Shown piece after piece: positions 46,738 through 60,458 of a stretch of 64,000 nucleotides of DNA. This DNA comes from Amoebophrya sp. A120 (Eukaryota > Sar > Dinophyceae > Syndiniales > Amoebophryaceae), in NCBI GenBank assembly GCA_905178155.1, contig CAJINV010000007.1, positions 1,395,341 to 1,459,340 of the forward strand. Reading direction: 5' to 3'. The position numbers were made by a program, and so were the translations under genes. The notes under the pieces are model-generated. The model ran no database searches and was not told where the DNA came from. It saw only the letters and a program-made list of their open reading frames with translations. Position 1 is the stretch's first letter, and every line of letters begins with the position of its first letter.

Positions 46738-47275
46738 GGTGGAATTACGGTAGTGGAGACTGTCAGGGAGATACTGCTCTGTTGAGGACTTCAGATACTT
46801 AGCTTCACAATTTTCACATTTATTGCAACTTGACTAACACAGCCCGATTCTGCCGCATTTGAAAAGAGACTTTTTTCCGCATGGTTCATCTACTTTCTGA
46901 ACCAAAGACAACCTGTTCTAGCCGCAACGATAGAAATAGCAAGTCTTGAGCTTTAAGACCAGCCGCACACTACTGATTTGAAGACTTTTTGTAGGAAGAA
47001 CTGGCGAAGAAGAAGGTGTTGAAGTAGACTTCAAGCTTTCGCTTGCTATCAGAAATGAACATTGCGTGTGGAGCAGCTGGCAGCTGAAGTTTGTTGCAGC
47101 CACAAATGTACACAAAAAAGGATTTGAGATGGGGCAAGTCTGCCTATGCTGGTTTCCGTTGAGGGCAAAACTGCTGCGCACTGTTTTGGTGATGAAGCTG
47201 CTAAACCTGTGGCAAGAAGAACAGCCGACGCCACAGATGGCTGTTGTGTTTGACAAAGCCTACGGCTAAAAAGTT
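46738..47275. other. Intergenic, no gene seen
   Basis: This is the 3' flank of the Ser-rich gene. Minus-strand open frames at 46918-47256 are short and unconvincing. Confidence 0.5.
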
Positions 47276-48580
47276 TTGTGTTCGTCGAAATATGCGTGTC
47301 GGGTGATTTTGCGGGCGCACTTCTTGGTCGAAGCGCAAGAGGAGAGCAGCGACAATTTTGGCTCTGTTTATCACTTTATGGCGCGACTCAGTGTAGAGCG
47401 CTCGTCGCCACGTTGTTCGGCACGATTCCGCTGGGGGCGGCGCGGCTTTCGTGGCTGGGGGCCATGATCGGCGTCGCGAACTACGCGACGTGGCAACTGG
47501 CGGAATTAGCGAGATGCGCGAGAGGGGCCATGACTAATCTCCGGCGCGCGCGGGCTCCCAGTCAGCGCGCTGCTAGCGGGGAACCTGAGGCAGTAGCCCT
47601 GCAAGGGCCAGCAGAGGGCGGGCGCGCGCGCCAATTTGGAGGGCCCCCCTTGGCCACCCGCTACCGGCCAGCCAACGGCAGGGCGCGAAAGCAATTCGGG
47701 GGCGGGGGCCCTGGCAGTCAGTGGGCAACCGGAAAAAGCGGCGTGGCGATGCGCCGCAGGGTCCCGGGACATGTCTGCAGCGCGGTGGGGCTGGCTCGTC
47801 TAGCGGTCTGCCCGACGGCAGCCAGGTCGGTCCCTGCCGAAGCGCCTTCAGAATGTTCAGGGGGGTGGGCCCCAGCAGGGAGGGGGCGGGGCCGCGCGCC
47901 TGCATGTGTGCCGGCCTTCCCAGACCCTGCCAAGCACCTCCCTCGGCCGGCGAGTAAGTTCTGGCGGTGGCAAGGGGCGTGCTTCGGCCGCGCGGCTTTT
48001 CCTGCCGGGGCCGCGTTTTGCGGGACCCCGCGCCCTTGCCTACTGTTGCGACCGCCTTCGGGCGATACCTGCGGCGCCCCGCCCCTTCCGGCGTTGGCCT
48101 TTAGCACCAGCCCGGCCGGGCGGTCGGTGGCTCTCATTCATTTAGCGAGCCCCCTGCCCCCCGCGTTGGGCCCGTGCGACCGCCCCCCCCCCGGGCCGGC
48201 CCCCGGCTTGTTTCCTTCATTCGGGGACCCCGTGCCCTTCCCATATCATGGCGCATGCTCGGCCTTCCTTGCCACCCCGGACGGTTGTGTGGTTTGTTAG
48301 GCAGCCGGGGGCCGCGCCGCGCCGGCCCGCTCTGTTCCTTCTTGCGTAGGGCGGCCGCGGCGGCGCCACCGCCTCCATAGGGCCCGGGATCTCGTGCAAT
48401 TGGGTTGCGCGTCCGCAGTGTGGCACCTAAATCCAATACACCGGCGCCTCTGGCCTGCTCATCGATCGCATGAAATAAACAGCAAGCCGGCGACTCCCTC
48501 CGGGACGAGGAGAGGTGACCCTGCCGGCACGGTAGCGGACAACAGCTAGCCCGGCGAAGAGCTGTGAATTTGATCAATGT
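47276..48580. other. Second GC-rich block
   Basis: Very GC-rich sequence with ggcgcgcgcgcc, cggccggcg and cccccccccc tracts, in style like 37850-38950 and 1-3 kb. A + strand frame from 47278 (340 residues) is open but Ala/Gly/Pro/Arg-rich after the first ~80 residues. The first part (LVATLFGTIPLGAARLSWLG) is hydrophobic and might be a genuine remnant. No CDS is called. Confidence 0.4.
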
Positions 48581-49077
48581 GTTCGGCGTATTGATTCATT
48601 AGGCCCAAGTCAATGCATGCATATGTGAAGAAGTGCCAGAAGCAGAACTGGATGTGATGAGATGGGAAAAAGGTGAGCATGCAAAACTGATGTTGCTAGT
48701 GCTTTAATATGTAAAGGCAAAGTTGTATGAAAAGCAAACTGATGCCGCCTATTGGTTCTGCTCGTGGGCAACCATGACGCTGCGTGGCTGAACTTGGTGC
48801 GTGTGCGTTGGGTCTTTCCCGTTTGAAGACTTTTTTCATGTCATCCCTTGCCTACTTTTTGCCTTTTGTTTGTCCTGGGCCTGGTCTCAAGTCGTCTTGT
48901 ACCAACTAGATGTAAAAACTGCGCAATACCCCACGCAGGTGCAGGGGTGATGATGATGATGATGATGAAAAAGCCAGAATGAGAAAGCTTTGTAAAGTCT
49001 TGCGAATTGTCTTCAACTTCGTACCCACGGACAAGTCTATGATTGCAATTTTAGCCGTGAACGCGTTTACCGAACCA
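48581..49077. other. Intergenic spacer before the coiled-coil gene
   Basis: No gene is seen. It includes a perfect (TGA)7 microsatellite at 48948-48968 and presumably the leader of the coiled-coil gene. Confidence 0.5.
48948..48968. repeat. (TGA)7 microsatellite
   Basis: Seven perfect TGA units in tandem, directly seen, in non-coding DNA about 110 bp upstream of the coiled-coil gene start. Confidence 0.95.
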
Positions 49078-52000
49078 ATGTCGATTCAGCACCCATCAAG
49101 TAGCGATGTGTATGGTGCTGCTGCACCGGCCGCGCGCACGCCCCGCCTGCCGCCAAGATTGCCGACACGGGCAGACAGTCCGAGCCCGAGCTGGCGCTTA
49201 AAGCTTGAGGCAATGCAAAACGAATGGACCGGGAGCGCAACGACCGCCGGCGCCCCCGGGAGCAGTGTATTTCTGGCGAACTTTCTTCATTCGTTCCCAT
49301 GCGTAGTAGTATAAAATTTTTAGCTCCTTCACTGTAATTGCTCGTCATGCGCTCTCGTTGATCGGCAGTGGTCTATCTCGTACTGACGACTTCGTATAGA
49401 TACAAAGAAATGCAATACTTCCAAACCTTCACGACCCAGGTAACCGGCCGAGACTCCGGGTTCGCCACTGCGGAAAAAGATTTCGCCCGACGGTCGCTTT
49501 CCCTCCTCCGAGGGACTTCGAAAACGACGAGAGACAGCACATGTGTCGATCCCACAATTACTTCGGACGAGGAACTGCATGCGTCGAAGGCTTCCACCAG
49601 CAGCGAGCGCACCACGTCCCCGCTGAAAAGCATGGAGACGCTTGGCTCGACCGCGAAGAAGATGGAGCTCTCTCCCACCGCCTCCTCGCCTTTGACCATC
49701 AACAAATCCGCCTCCAACAACAGCAACCCCACTACTGCAACGGAACAGGAAAAAATGAAAACCAAGCTGTTGGAGAAGGAGCTACTCCTGACCAGAGCGG
49801 CGTTGCAGGACGCCAAGGGGGAGCTGGAGATCGAAAAGGTGATGCACGAGGCCGACAAGCTGACGCACGACCAACAGGACGAGGAGGCGCTGATGCAGGA
49901 AATCGAAAGACAAGCCGGGGAGTTGACGTTCGTCCGGGCACAGCTCTCGCACGCGAAGGAGAGAGAGAGAACGGCGAACGCGGAACTGGTTCGGCTCAGG
50001 GGGTTGCTCGCGACGAAGGCGGAGGAGAGCAGGTAGTTGAGAGTTTGCTTTGCTGCTGTGTGAGTAGCATCAGTCACTTCTCTAGCCGGGGACTACTTCT
50101 TAACTGTACTGGCCTATGATCGGGTGTGAATCGGTGTGAATACACTCAGTGCAAAAAAAAACAATCAGCCTGCAGAGCAAAACGTCCCATCTCCGGAACG
50201 AAGTGGAGAGCGTTTTGAGCCGTGACTTGAAGGAGGAGCTGACCACTCTGCGCAGGGACATGGAGCAGAAAGTAGCCGCACGCGACCGAGAAATCAAGGA
50301 GCTGCGGGATGAAGCGGAGGAACGAGAGCAGGTAGAGACAGAGAGTTTGTTGTCATGGTGCTTGTTCTACTGTAGTATAAATTTGCATTTTTCTAATTCT
50401 ACTGCGACTGCAAGAGAAGCTTCTATGCATATGTGTATGTAGGTACACTACACAGCTGCATTCTTGAGTAGTTCGAATCTGTACTAAACAATTCATAGAT
50501 TCGCGAGGAGAAGGAGCAGGAAGCGCTTCGGCTCCTGGTCCAGCAAGCGCAGCTGAAGACCGAGGTACAAAAGCTCGAATGTGACCAGATCACCAGGTTC
50601 GTATCCCGGAGTATGCTTTGCAAAAGTAAAATATCGTATTGCCTAATAGTGCAACGTGCATCTCAATTTGTTTTGTCTACAGGAGAAACGACACTTCTTA
50701 TCATGCAGATTCTGGTAGAGAATGAGAAAGCGCATTTGTCCTGCGATGTTACAGCAATTTATTACTTTTACGAGTACGAGACTTTTGCACGGGATACGGA
50801 GTGACTACGAGCAACTCCAGAAGCAACTGGCCGATGCGTTTCGGGAGAAAGACGAAATTGTCGCGGCAAAGAATCACGAGTTGGAAGTTACCACCACCGC
50901 CTTGCGAGAGGAGCTGGAAGAAGCGAAGCAGGCAGCGTTGCAGGTAAGGCAGCAGCTGGAGGACCAGAAAGCGAGCAGAAATGCAGCCTCTTCTCCTTTC
51001 GTTCCGCAGCTCTCATCCAGCAGCTCTACAAGTAGTTCCGGTGCCTTCTTTCAGCAGCAGCATTTCGACCTCAACAACAACCTCGCGGGAGATCATGTTG
51101 CCTTGACCAACGCTGGTGGTGCTTCTAGTTCATCTAATGCTCCTACGGGCGCCGGCACGCCCACCGCGCTCCGCGCCACCTTGGCGAAGCACCGGGGCGA
51201 GATTCAGGCCATCCAGCGGGCGAAGGACAATTTGGAAGCACTGTTGCTAGAGGAGCTACACGAGCTGAAGTCAGCGAACGAGCTGAAGGAAAAGTCCATT
51301 CAGGAGCAGCAGGTGCAAATGGAAAATCTGAAACTGGACGCGGAGGAGCGGATACGGAAAAAGATGCGCGACTTCACCCTGGAACTGCGCTCGATGTTCG
51401 AACAGGATTGGCAGGAAGAGGAAGAAGCGCTGAAGCTGAGCTACGACACGAAAATTTCCCAGCTGGAGGACGCCTTGACGACGGTGCAAAAGTCCGAGTT
51501 GAAAGCGGTCGAAGAAGTGGCGGAGTTGCGAGCTGGGTAAGTACTATTTTTTGTTTAACACTGCATGTTTCAGATTCAGATGTAGTTGCAGCATGTTCAT
51601 CGTTGTTAAAACAAGGCTCCTGCATGTTAATGGCGCGGAAGAGTCAAGATGTTTTTATGAAAATTTCAGCGACAGTGTGTATGTGATTTGAGAAAAGAAC
51701 AAAAACTCCCACAGCCTCTCCCTCGCCGAGCGACAGCTGCAGCAGGTTCAGGAGAAGCAGTACGAGATGGAATCGTACCGTAGGCGCGAATTAGTCGCCA
51801 AAGAGGAGCTGCAGATCCGGTGTGAATCTTCCGAACAGGACGTAGAGAAGCTGCGACAGGAGCTCCACGAAGTCATCAACAAGGCCGAGGATGACCATTT
51901 AGCTTTCCGGTCCGCGGAGGCGTGTTTACAGCAGGAACTGCTGCAGCTACGGAAGAAGATCTTGAAGACGGAGCTGCAACAGGAACTCGACAACGGCACT

Positions 52001-55000
52001 GCAGGTGGTTATACTACTAGCAATGGTTCTGCTTCTTCTGTAGCGGCCGGCTTGAGTAGTGCGAAGCGGTTAACGAATTTTTCGGCGTTGGCGCCGGCGG
52101 TTGGAGCGGGAATCCCTGGGGGGAGAGGAAGTGGTGTTGGTGCTGTTCCAGAGTACCGAAGAAGATCAGGGTGTTTTGACCCCTAGTAAAGATACGTTTT
52201 TGGCTTTGACTTTAGCTTCTAAATGCGCTGAACTAATCCGGCCTTCTGCCTTCTGCGTAGTGATAGTGAAGGAGTCGGAGAACTATTTCCGGAACGTGTT
52301 TTGTTCACAAGCTGTTTTGTTCCACACTTGTTTCATCTGTTCGTTTATCGATCCGGCAAGAGCAATGGAGAGAAGTACCAAAAGAAGTGGAATCTCAAAG
52401 CGGTTGAGCTACCGCCGCATGCAAAACGACGTCGCAAAAGTTCAATTAGGTTTCCTGGTTTTATTCGATGAAGCCGCATTGTTTTGCTGGGTGTTTTCTT
52501 GTGTGTCTGATGTGCCACAGTGCCGTGAGAGATCCTCCTTCCTTTGTGGAAAGAGAAACAGTGTGGTGAACTTACTACAGCCAAATCGTTCCGAAATGGG
52601 ATCTTTTCCTTAGCCACTGTAGTTGCTCGTCCGCTTCTCCATTCTAGTTGAAACCACATGCGACCGCGATAAAAGACCCTCGTCTTCACACCGGGCCGTG
52701 TCATTGACGTCGTTGACTTTTTTAGCCACTTGATTGAAGTTACTCCCGTGCATCTCAGAAGCCAAGTGGAGCGGATCATGCCCACCTCTCTCCCACCACC
52801 GGAACAAGAACGCTCGGCCGAGCTCCCCACGCTTTTGCGAGGGACGCACGACGGCTCGCAGCATGGCCACAGCAGTTCCAAAACAACCAAAACTGGCGCA
52901 ACAATCCATCCGACAACCTCTGCCGGCGTGTTTGGCAAAAACCAGTTGCTACCACCCTCGGTGGACGCCACGACTCCTCACCCCATCACCGAGGAGCCCG
53001 TCGTGCCACCAGCTGCCTTGCGTTTGCCCATCCGGCACATGGTTGTAAGCACACCGGAAAAAATCGCGCGCGAGTTCTTCATGCAGCCCACGCCAGACAT
53101 CGGCGACCTGGTCCTGGACGTCGAACAGGAGGTGTTAGAAGAGGAGGAGCTGCGACTGGAGCATGAAAGGTAAGTCGATTTTTTTCAAAAGCGATTTCAT
53201 TGTTCTTGTTGCAAGGAAGGTCTTGTCATGTGTCCTCTCGCCGCAAGGAATGGAATAGAACCGCATGGCAAAAAAGTAATTAATCAAACAACAGAACCTC
53301 TCGCTCTCCTACCGTTTTCGCCTGTCCTGAGCGGCAGAACATCTCCAGTACCGAGCAGTCGCCGGACCGGAAACTGTCTTCTGACCGGACCCTTGCCGCT
53401 GCCGGCGGCTTCACTCCGACTCTGCTACAGGACTGGAATACAACGGATAACGAGAATAAAGATACGACTGAGAAAAACAAAAAGAAGCAGCAAGAACAAC
53501 TCCCCCGCTCAAGCTCCCTGAAGAAGAAGACAAATAAATTTGGCACAGTCATTTCTACTCCCGGCGCAACTATCAGCAAGACACATTCCACCGGGCAGCA
53601 GCACCAAAACATGAAAGTTAGCCAGCCGATCCAGAAGCGGGTTTCCTTTTCCGAGGAACTGTTTCTGCAGTCGATCCAGTATCTGCCTACGCCTGTCGAC
53701 GGCGAAGAGGACGGCGAGCGGGTGGATAGTACTTCTGAAAAAATCTTCACAATCGGGGAGATGAACATTAAGGCCCACAGTCGTGCAGTCAGGAAGGAAG
53801 ACCAGACGACATCGTCTTTCGGAGAAGCGGAACAACAGGAACGACAGTCCAACAAATCGATCCGCTCCCTCTCCCCCTCCATCAGCCCCAAGGTTCGGCG
53901 TGGCCGCGGCTACGCGCACGGGCGGAACTCGAGTTTGATCGGCGATATGGGGGAGGATCCCATGGTGGAGGAGGACGACGAAGACCTGTTTCTGGACCAG
54001 TTAGGTGCAGCAGCAGCAGCAGCAGCGCACGAACAACCACGCTCCGAACAATTGGATCGTGATCTTCCGCATGTAGTTGACAAAGAACTCGTCCAGGATC
54101 AAGAAACTTCCTTTTCCGCTGTCCCGACCCAGAATCTGTACGAACCGCTGGATCAAGTAGAGGATGTGACTTCCTCTGGTGCCTGTTCGCTGTACTCGCA
54201 AGAGCAGCGGTCTTTAGACGATGCTACGATCTGCGCTGCGGTGGACACGCTGTTGCCGATTTCGACCGCCTATCCACTGTAAATATGTCTGGGTCCTCTG
54301 GAAACTTGTGATGCGCGTGCGGCACTCGTGAGGACTTTCAATTGACGGCCAACAAGCATGAGAAGTTTTTGAGCTCCCACTAACTTTGGAGCTGTCGTCT
54401 ATTCTACATGGCAAACTGCGTCGACAACAAAGTGGGGCGTTTGCGTAACGTGCATGAGAGGAGAATTAAGGTTTATGCTAATCAAGCATGACAAACTCTT
54501 CCGAACGCAGACATATTTGCGATGCATACCACCGCCTTGCAGTCCTCCGCCACTATGGACCTGGAAGAAGAATGGCGGATCGACGCGGCGTTGCGAAAGT
54601 TGGCGAGAATGCAAAAGCAAAAACGGCCTTCGGAGGTGGATGACGCGGTGCTGATTGAAAGTGACGACCTGCTCTCCAATTCTTCCTCCAGCGGTGGCGG
54701 TAACTTCTATGCCACAAGCGACAGTTCGTCGGACGACTTTGGTTTCGACGGCGTCAATGTTGATCATGCGGGAAAAAAGAAGTTTTCGAAACTGGGAAAG
54801 ATCCGTTCCGGTGCGGAAACCTCGAAAATGGTGAACAGCACGGCGAAGGTGGTAGAGGGGTTGATGTTGAGTGGTCTCAACAACAGCATTCCCACTCTAG
54901 ATTTGGAGAACACAGCAGGCGAACCACAACAGCTGCAATTTGAACGGCATCTTCTTGATGACGAGGGACCTTTTTTATCGAACACAGGATCTTCTCTCTC

Positions 55001-57803
55001 TCCCATCGCGCACACAAGTTCGTTCCCCGAAGCCGCGGCGATCATGGCAACTACTTCTACAACTTCTACATCATACAATCCTTGGGAGCCCTCCTCCATG
55101 ATCGGCGAAGAAAACGTGCAGTCTACAACCACGCGAACCATCTCCCTGTCCGCGTCCCCCGAGTGCCGGAAATCCGGGGCGGAATATCTGGCGAACTTTC
55201 TCTCCACTTTGGAGAACGTCGACCAGGACCTGGTGCAGACGTTGTTTCCGTCTCTGAAGAGCAGCGGTTCCTGTGGACGAAACAAGGACGGTGCTGAGAT
55301 TACTACACTTCTGGAACAAGAAGACGAAATCGACTACGACGACCTGAACAAGACGCCGAAGAAACGGACGTCTCTAGCGGGCATGCGACCAGTGTCTTTG
55401 TCCCGGTCCCCGAAGAAGAAACCAAACTGCAAAAGTCCAAAACCGGAGATTTTGACGGAGATTCGGTCCTTCAACGAGCTAGTGATGCCGAACCGGTTGG
55501 AAACTCTGATCCCGGAGGGAAGGACGGGGTTTGAAATGATTCGTGCGGAGAAGAAGAACAATCAGAAGGACCATCCTGAAGAAGTTGAGGCAGAACAGAA
55601 AGAATCTCCTTCGAAAACCGCTTTTCCCGCCGAGAGCATGATGAAGAACGTGGTAAAAACTACTTTGCCACCCAGTAGTTCTTCAGGTGCTGTTGTTTTC
55701 CCGAGTAAATCTCACGCGGATAAAAATGTGGTGCTGGTCCGGCCGGCTTGGGAGACTTTCGCGAACAGTCCGATGGATGGTGAGCAGGGGGATGTTGGGA
55801 GAATTGTCGGTTCTGCTGGGGGAGAGAGTAATGAAAACGAAGCGGAGGTTCTTGCTGGAAATGATGACGAAATTGAGAAACAACGCGACCAGAAAACGAT
55901 GGGAATTTCTGCAAAGCCAAACTCTACTTCCTGTTCCTCTCCCACGAAAAATCATGTTGCACTAGGTCCATCTCGGCCAACAACCAATGGGGATTCCAAA
56001 GTGGTCGTAACAAAAACGACCTGTGCGGTGGGGGCTCCTTCTGCTACACAAATACAAGACACCAGTGCGATTTGTGCCAAGACCAACACTGCTGCTTTGT
56101 CCAAAATCTCCTCCACGGCAAAATTTGGAACGACATCTGGTATCCTGTTCCAACCGATTCAGCACATGAAGTGCTTGGATTTCCGTCCCAGTTTGGGCGT
56201 CGCAGCGTCTTCGGCGCGTGCGCGTGGTCCTGGGGCGCAACAGCAAATAATTTCCTCGGTGACGATGAATGAAATGAATACGGCTGATGTTGTTCCTCCA
56301 CCTCCTGCGGCTTCGGGTTTTTCCTCTGTTATCATCCCCCCCGCCGTCGTGATGAACAGGACCAATTACAAGTACGCGTTTCAACCCGGTTTTCGTACCA
56401 CCACGCAGGTGAACGCGAAGATCCAATCTTCCGTCCCGGTACCGCCACCCCAAACCCGGAAACTGATTTTGACAACCGGAGGCAGCACCACGACAAATCC
56501 ATCTAGAACCACGATTAGTAGTTCTTTTCCAGCTCAGCACGGTGTGCTACCCCAGCAGACTTCGAAAAATACTAAAACCGGGACGACTAATATTGTGAAG
56601 AAGTTGATGCAAAAAGAACAGAACTACGAAAGCGCTACGGCAGTTTCGGATCAACATGCTGTCACCGCGAAGCTGCTTATCCCTATCGATGCTAGTGCAA
56701 CTGCTGTCGGAGTAGAACAGGAAAGAGCTGTTGGTACGACCATGCAGAAGAGTCTCGCCCGGCCGACAATGCAGGAAATCCAGACAAGCGGTGTTGCGGG
56801 AAAGACGACGGTGACACAGACATTGATTGAAGACAATGTGTGCAAACATTCTCAGTCTTTACTAGCCGATGAAATATCAAACCATCCTACTTCTGGAGAG
56901 CAGCAGCCGGTCCGGAGGTTGACCAGGACGAAAGTGCGGCGGTCGATTACGCCATCGAAGAATGGAATGAAAGATGGCGGTATTTCTGCAACTAGTCGTG
57001 GTCCGAGCCTGGTGATGAACAATATCAAACGAGGATCTCCTACTACTTGTGGTTCGCCGAAAGAAGCACCCATGCCTGGAGGCTCTTTTGCAGGAGCTAT
57101 GACAACGTCGAACACGACCCCGGTGAAGAGCAGTCCGGGAAACAACTACAACAACCGCAGTACTAAGAGCAGTCCCAAGGTGCTCCGATCTACCAACTCG
57201 GCGCGGAAAATAAAAGACACGAACGCGGCGGCGGTGGCTATTTCCAACAAAACGTTGACAAGCGGAAGAACCTCGTTTACTACCAACAAACAATCGTCTC
57301 CCTCACCGGCGAAAATCATTGCGAGCAGCATCAAAACGAAGTCACCACCGAATTCCGCGGGGTTGCATCATCATATCGCCGATGGTGCTAGTACGACAGA
57401 TGCTGTGATGAAGATGCTGCACAACAACTCCGAAGATCAAGAATCTCCTCCGGTGAACCAGCAAAACATCAACGACACTATCACCCTCTCCAGCCGCGTC
57501 GAGAAGCCGCGCGCGTCCTGTCCCACCGCAATTTGCCAGCCGCAGCCGCCAAAGTTACCTGCTGGGGTTGTGGGTGGTATGCTGGACGCTGAGAATCAAT
57601 ACCAAACAGCTGCGGGTGTGATGAACCGGAGCGCGTCCGTCTGCTCGCTGAAAACCCCGACGGAAATTGCGAACAAGGTGAAGTACCAACTCCCGCGGAA
57701 GTTCCTGAAGTTCACGCCATTGCCGGAAAATCAGTCCATTTTTTTCCCAGGAGGATTGCCGATGCCGAATTGCCGGGGTGGGTTATTGCGGACTGGGAAA
57801 TGA
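49078..57803 (+). CDS. Large coiled-coil plus disordered protein (2319 residues)
   Basis: Exons 49078-49264, 49369-50032, 50169-50331, 50499-50596, 50802-51536, 51715-52170, 52759-53169, 53295-54270 and 54534-57803 total 6960 nt, with every junction in phase. Seven introns are GT-AG (104-588 nt) and the eighth is a family-A introner. The N-terminus is Pro/Arg-rich and disordered. Residues about 200-750 are near-continuous coiled coil (KLLEKELLLTRAALQDAKGE, EELTTLRRDMEQKVAARD, ELEEAKQAALQVRQQLED, RQELHEVINKAEDDH). The rest is Ser/Thr/Asn-rich with short motifs (KRVSFSEELF; an Ala8 run; RSPKKKPNCKSPKPE) and ends with a helical KVKYQLPRKFLKF segment. A centrosomal, basal-body or cytoskeletal scaffold is plausible from composition only. 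Some copies of the start could lie upstream; the first exon's splice is the least certain. Confidence 0.75.
54271..54528 (+). mobile_element. Introner, family A, copy 4 (258 bp, diverged)
   Basis: Termini tatccactgtaaatatgtct and, reversed, tatgcatcgcaaatatgtct are followed by eroded ctgggtcctctggaa / gcgttcggaa cores, flanked by ccgcc (54266-54270) and ccacc (54529-54533). The interior aligns by eye with the 18.3-kb copy (ctgc...attct...catg.caaactgcgt...aaagtggggc...taatgtgcatga-type order) but is more diverged, so it is probably the oldest copy. Removal joins ACC GCC to GCC TTG in frame. This links what would otherwise look like two genes. Confidence 0.85.
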
Positions 57804-58867
57804 TGAGATAGGAGGAGTGATGAATAGAATAAGTTTTGAAGTTTTTCAATTCGGTAGTTTTAATAGTGTACGAGTACGAGTACGAATTTACCGAGCATCG
57901 CGCTGCAATTGCAAAGCCATGGGTTACTGTCGTTTCATGTTTGGGGTCACACTTTTTTTTACAAAAATTGCTACGGATTGAGGCATGTTTCTTTTTTTCA
58001 GTAAGGCGAAGTTGGGCTTGGGAGCCACGCCCACTGCACGAGAGTCCAATTGAAAATCTAATGATATACAAAATCAAAATGTTTCATCACGCACACGCTC
58101 TTCCTACCTCTACCATCATATTCCGCTTTCTTCCGAATAACATAACTGAAAGCCTATGTTGACATAGAAGTTTCATGTTTTTGATGTTGTTTCTCACTTT
58201 TAGTTTTTTGGTCGTCGTTGTGAATTTCAAAACTACAATTTCCATGTGAGCGATAAGTCTATCGCCTCTGTTGAGTTTTTTGGACACTTCCAAGAAAATG
58301 TGCATCCTATTGTCAATGCAAAGGGACAAGCAGACACGACAAGCGCTACGTCATTTATGTGACCCCGCAACTAAAGGAGATGAATGAATGATGTTCGCCA
58401 CCTTAGTCGCTTGGTTTCTCTTCCGGCGCCATCGTCTTGTAGATGGTTTTGATCGGGTTCGTGTGCGTGTTTCTCGTGTCGATGGCTCGCTGTGCTGCTC
58501 AGCGACTTCTCCTATTCTTGGTATATTCCTTGGCTATCTATGTATGTCGCAGTGGCGTTCTCGGATTCGCGGTCGCGTTCATGAGAGTCGGAGTTCGTAA
58601 GGCAGTTGGAGTTACTTCGCACTTTCGTTTTCCAAAAGAGAGTCCTGAGCGCCTAGTTGCAAGGGGTTCTTTCTACGTAAGGAAACATATTCTATTCAAA
58701 GATGTTGCGGAGGAGAACTGAAGGACGGAGTCTGTCAAGTAGCTGAAACTGAGAGCGGCAATTTGTCGCTCAGGGGGATTTTTGATGCTGAACATGGAAC
58801 ACTGAGTGAAGTTTTAGCAAGCGCGCTAGGATGATCTTTCCAGGGAAAATTTAGATATTGTTTCAAG
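57804..58867. other. Intergenic, no gene seen
   Basis: This is the 3' flank of the coiled-coil gene and leader of the next. Overlapping short open frames at 58.39-58.72 kb are hydrophobic but lack supporting splice or motif evidence and are not called. Confidence 0.5.
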
Positions 58868-60458
58868 ATGGTTCATCTCTACGTCCAGAAGCTCGTCAAC
58901 ATGCTCATGCTGCCGGTCGTCCAGCTCTTTCTCTTGGCGACACTTCTACCCGCACAGAAATCGCATTTTGTCGTCGCCGCTGCCTCCACCCAGGGCTCGA
59001 CATCTGCAGCACGTACCCTGTACACCGAAGGCTCCGGTCTTGTGCAACACCTCCTAGCGAAGCAGGTCACTTGGTTCGAACATGGATTATTGGGAAAGCC
59101 ACCACACCACCACCACGAACACGAGAGAGCAGATGAACATAGTTCCTCCAGCTCCTACGTGGTGAGCAACCTAGAGCGAAGCAATCAACACGGCGACCAA
59201 AGTGATCCTGTACAACCTGCTGAGCCACAGCACACCTCCCGAAGTTCCTCCAGAAACCTGTCCTTTCTTGGCAAGTTGGCGGCCTACACAGCAGCAATTG
59301 GAAACGAAGTATTTCTTGGAGCGAAACTGCTTACAAAGGCTGTTATCCAGGAATATGAGGTAGTTTGTTTTTTGTCATTCATATTAATTTGCAGAAAAAA
59401 AGCGAGCCTTTGCTTTCACTTTAAGCTCGCACTCATATTACACGCAGACAATGGCACGTCTGGTCGTGCAAGTATGCATGACAAAAAACGTGCTACAATA
59501 GGTTTACTTGTCACGCATATTAATTTGAGTTTGACTTTCGGCTTGTTCGTTTGGTAGCTCTATTTAGGTCCTTTTAGCGTTCTGTTTTTTTTTCAGCACT
59601 GAGTTTGCCAGAAAGAAATTCTGTATCCAGAATAACAAAAACCTTCAGTTTTACCGGCTGCACTACGGGAAGTACCCGAGCGGGTATCATCCGCGCAAGC
59701 AACAAACGGAGAGACGAACAGAAGCGCTGGCTGAGAAAAAGGTACTTCTTTTTCATGGATGTTGTTGAGGATCAATTAGGATTGCAAATTTTCATCAGTA
59801 GTGTCCTGCATCAGTGGCCTCATGTGGGAGGTCCTCGAGCTCTCGTGAAAAAAAAAAGCAGAAAGATACCTCAGCAGTAGATACCATTTCACATATATTG
59901 CAACAGATCAAGTCGGCCGAAGACAGCACGTCGTGGAGGACACGACCCGCAACGTCGTCTTTCGCGACCAAGTCTCCGAAGCTTCGCACGGAGAGACAGA
60001 AATACAACGAAGTAAAGGCGAACAGTCAGCATCAGCAGTCCTATGTCGAGCAGCAAACTGAAAAACAAAAATCAGCCACCGCCGCCGCTACGGCCACCTC
60101 CGAGTCGGAGGCGGCAGAATCAGAATCCGGAGTCGAGGCCGCGGCGCAGTCCACCAGCGGATCGCTCCCCGCCCCCGTGGTCGACCAGCTACTCGGGTCG
60201 ATCTTGATGTTGCTCATCTGCGCGCTCCCGTCGACTTGCTTCTACGTTTCCCACGCGCGACTATCGTTCCGGGAGCAGCAGATCGTGGAGGACGAGGTGC
60301 GGGGCAAGATCAAAAAGCAAGAGCACGACATGGGGAAAAGGATGAAGCAACAGCAGAAGGCGGCTGCACTTGCGGCGGGGCAAGCAGGAGGGACGGAAGG
60401 GGGTGCTGGGGGCATCGGAGTGATCCAGGAAGAGCCAGCAGGGGTCGTGCAGGTGTAG
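58868..60458 (+). CDS. Single-pass membrane protein with signal peptide, unknown
   Basis: Exons 58868-59359, 59604-59741 and 59907-60458 give 393 residues. The introns begin GTAGTT and GTACTT and end AG; the first acceptor used is cactgag|ttt, because the stronger-looking tttcag one would break the frame. The N-terminus (LMLPVVQLFLLATLLPA) is a signal peptide or anchor. Then come a His/Glu/Ser-rich stretch with HHHHEHE, a basic aromatic segment (FYRLHYGKYPSGYHPRKQQ), an Ala/Ser/Glu-rich low-complexity part, one transmembrane helix (LGSILMLLICALPSTCFYV) and a Lys/Gln-rich helical tail ending in Gly/Ala-rich sequence. No family is recognised. The topology is probably luminal N-terminus and cytosolic C-terminus. 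Confidence 0.65.

Noticed and set aside
47278-48300. 340-residue ORF in the second GC-rich block as a gene
   Set aside because: Most of it is Ala/Gly/Pro/Arg low-complexity in DNA of extreme GC content; only the first part might be real.
58388-58721. Small hydrophobic proteins upstream of the membrane-protein gene
   Set aside because: Overlapping frames without conserved motifs or splice signals; insufficient support.
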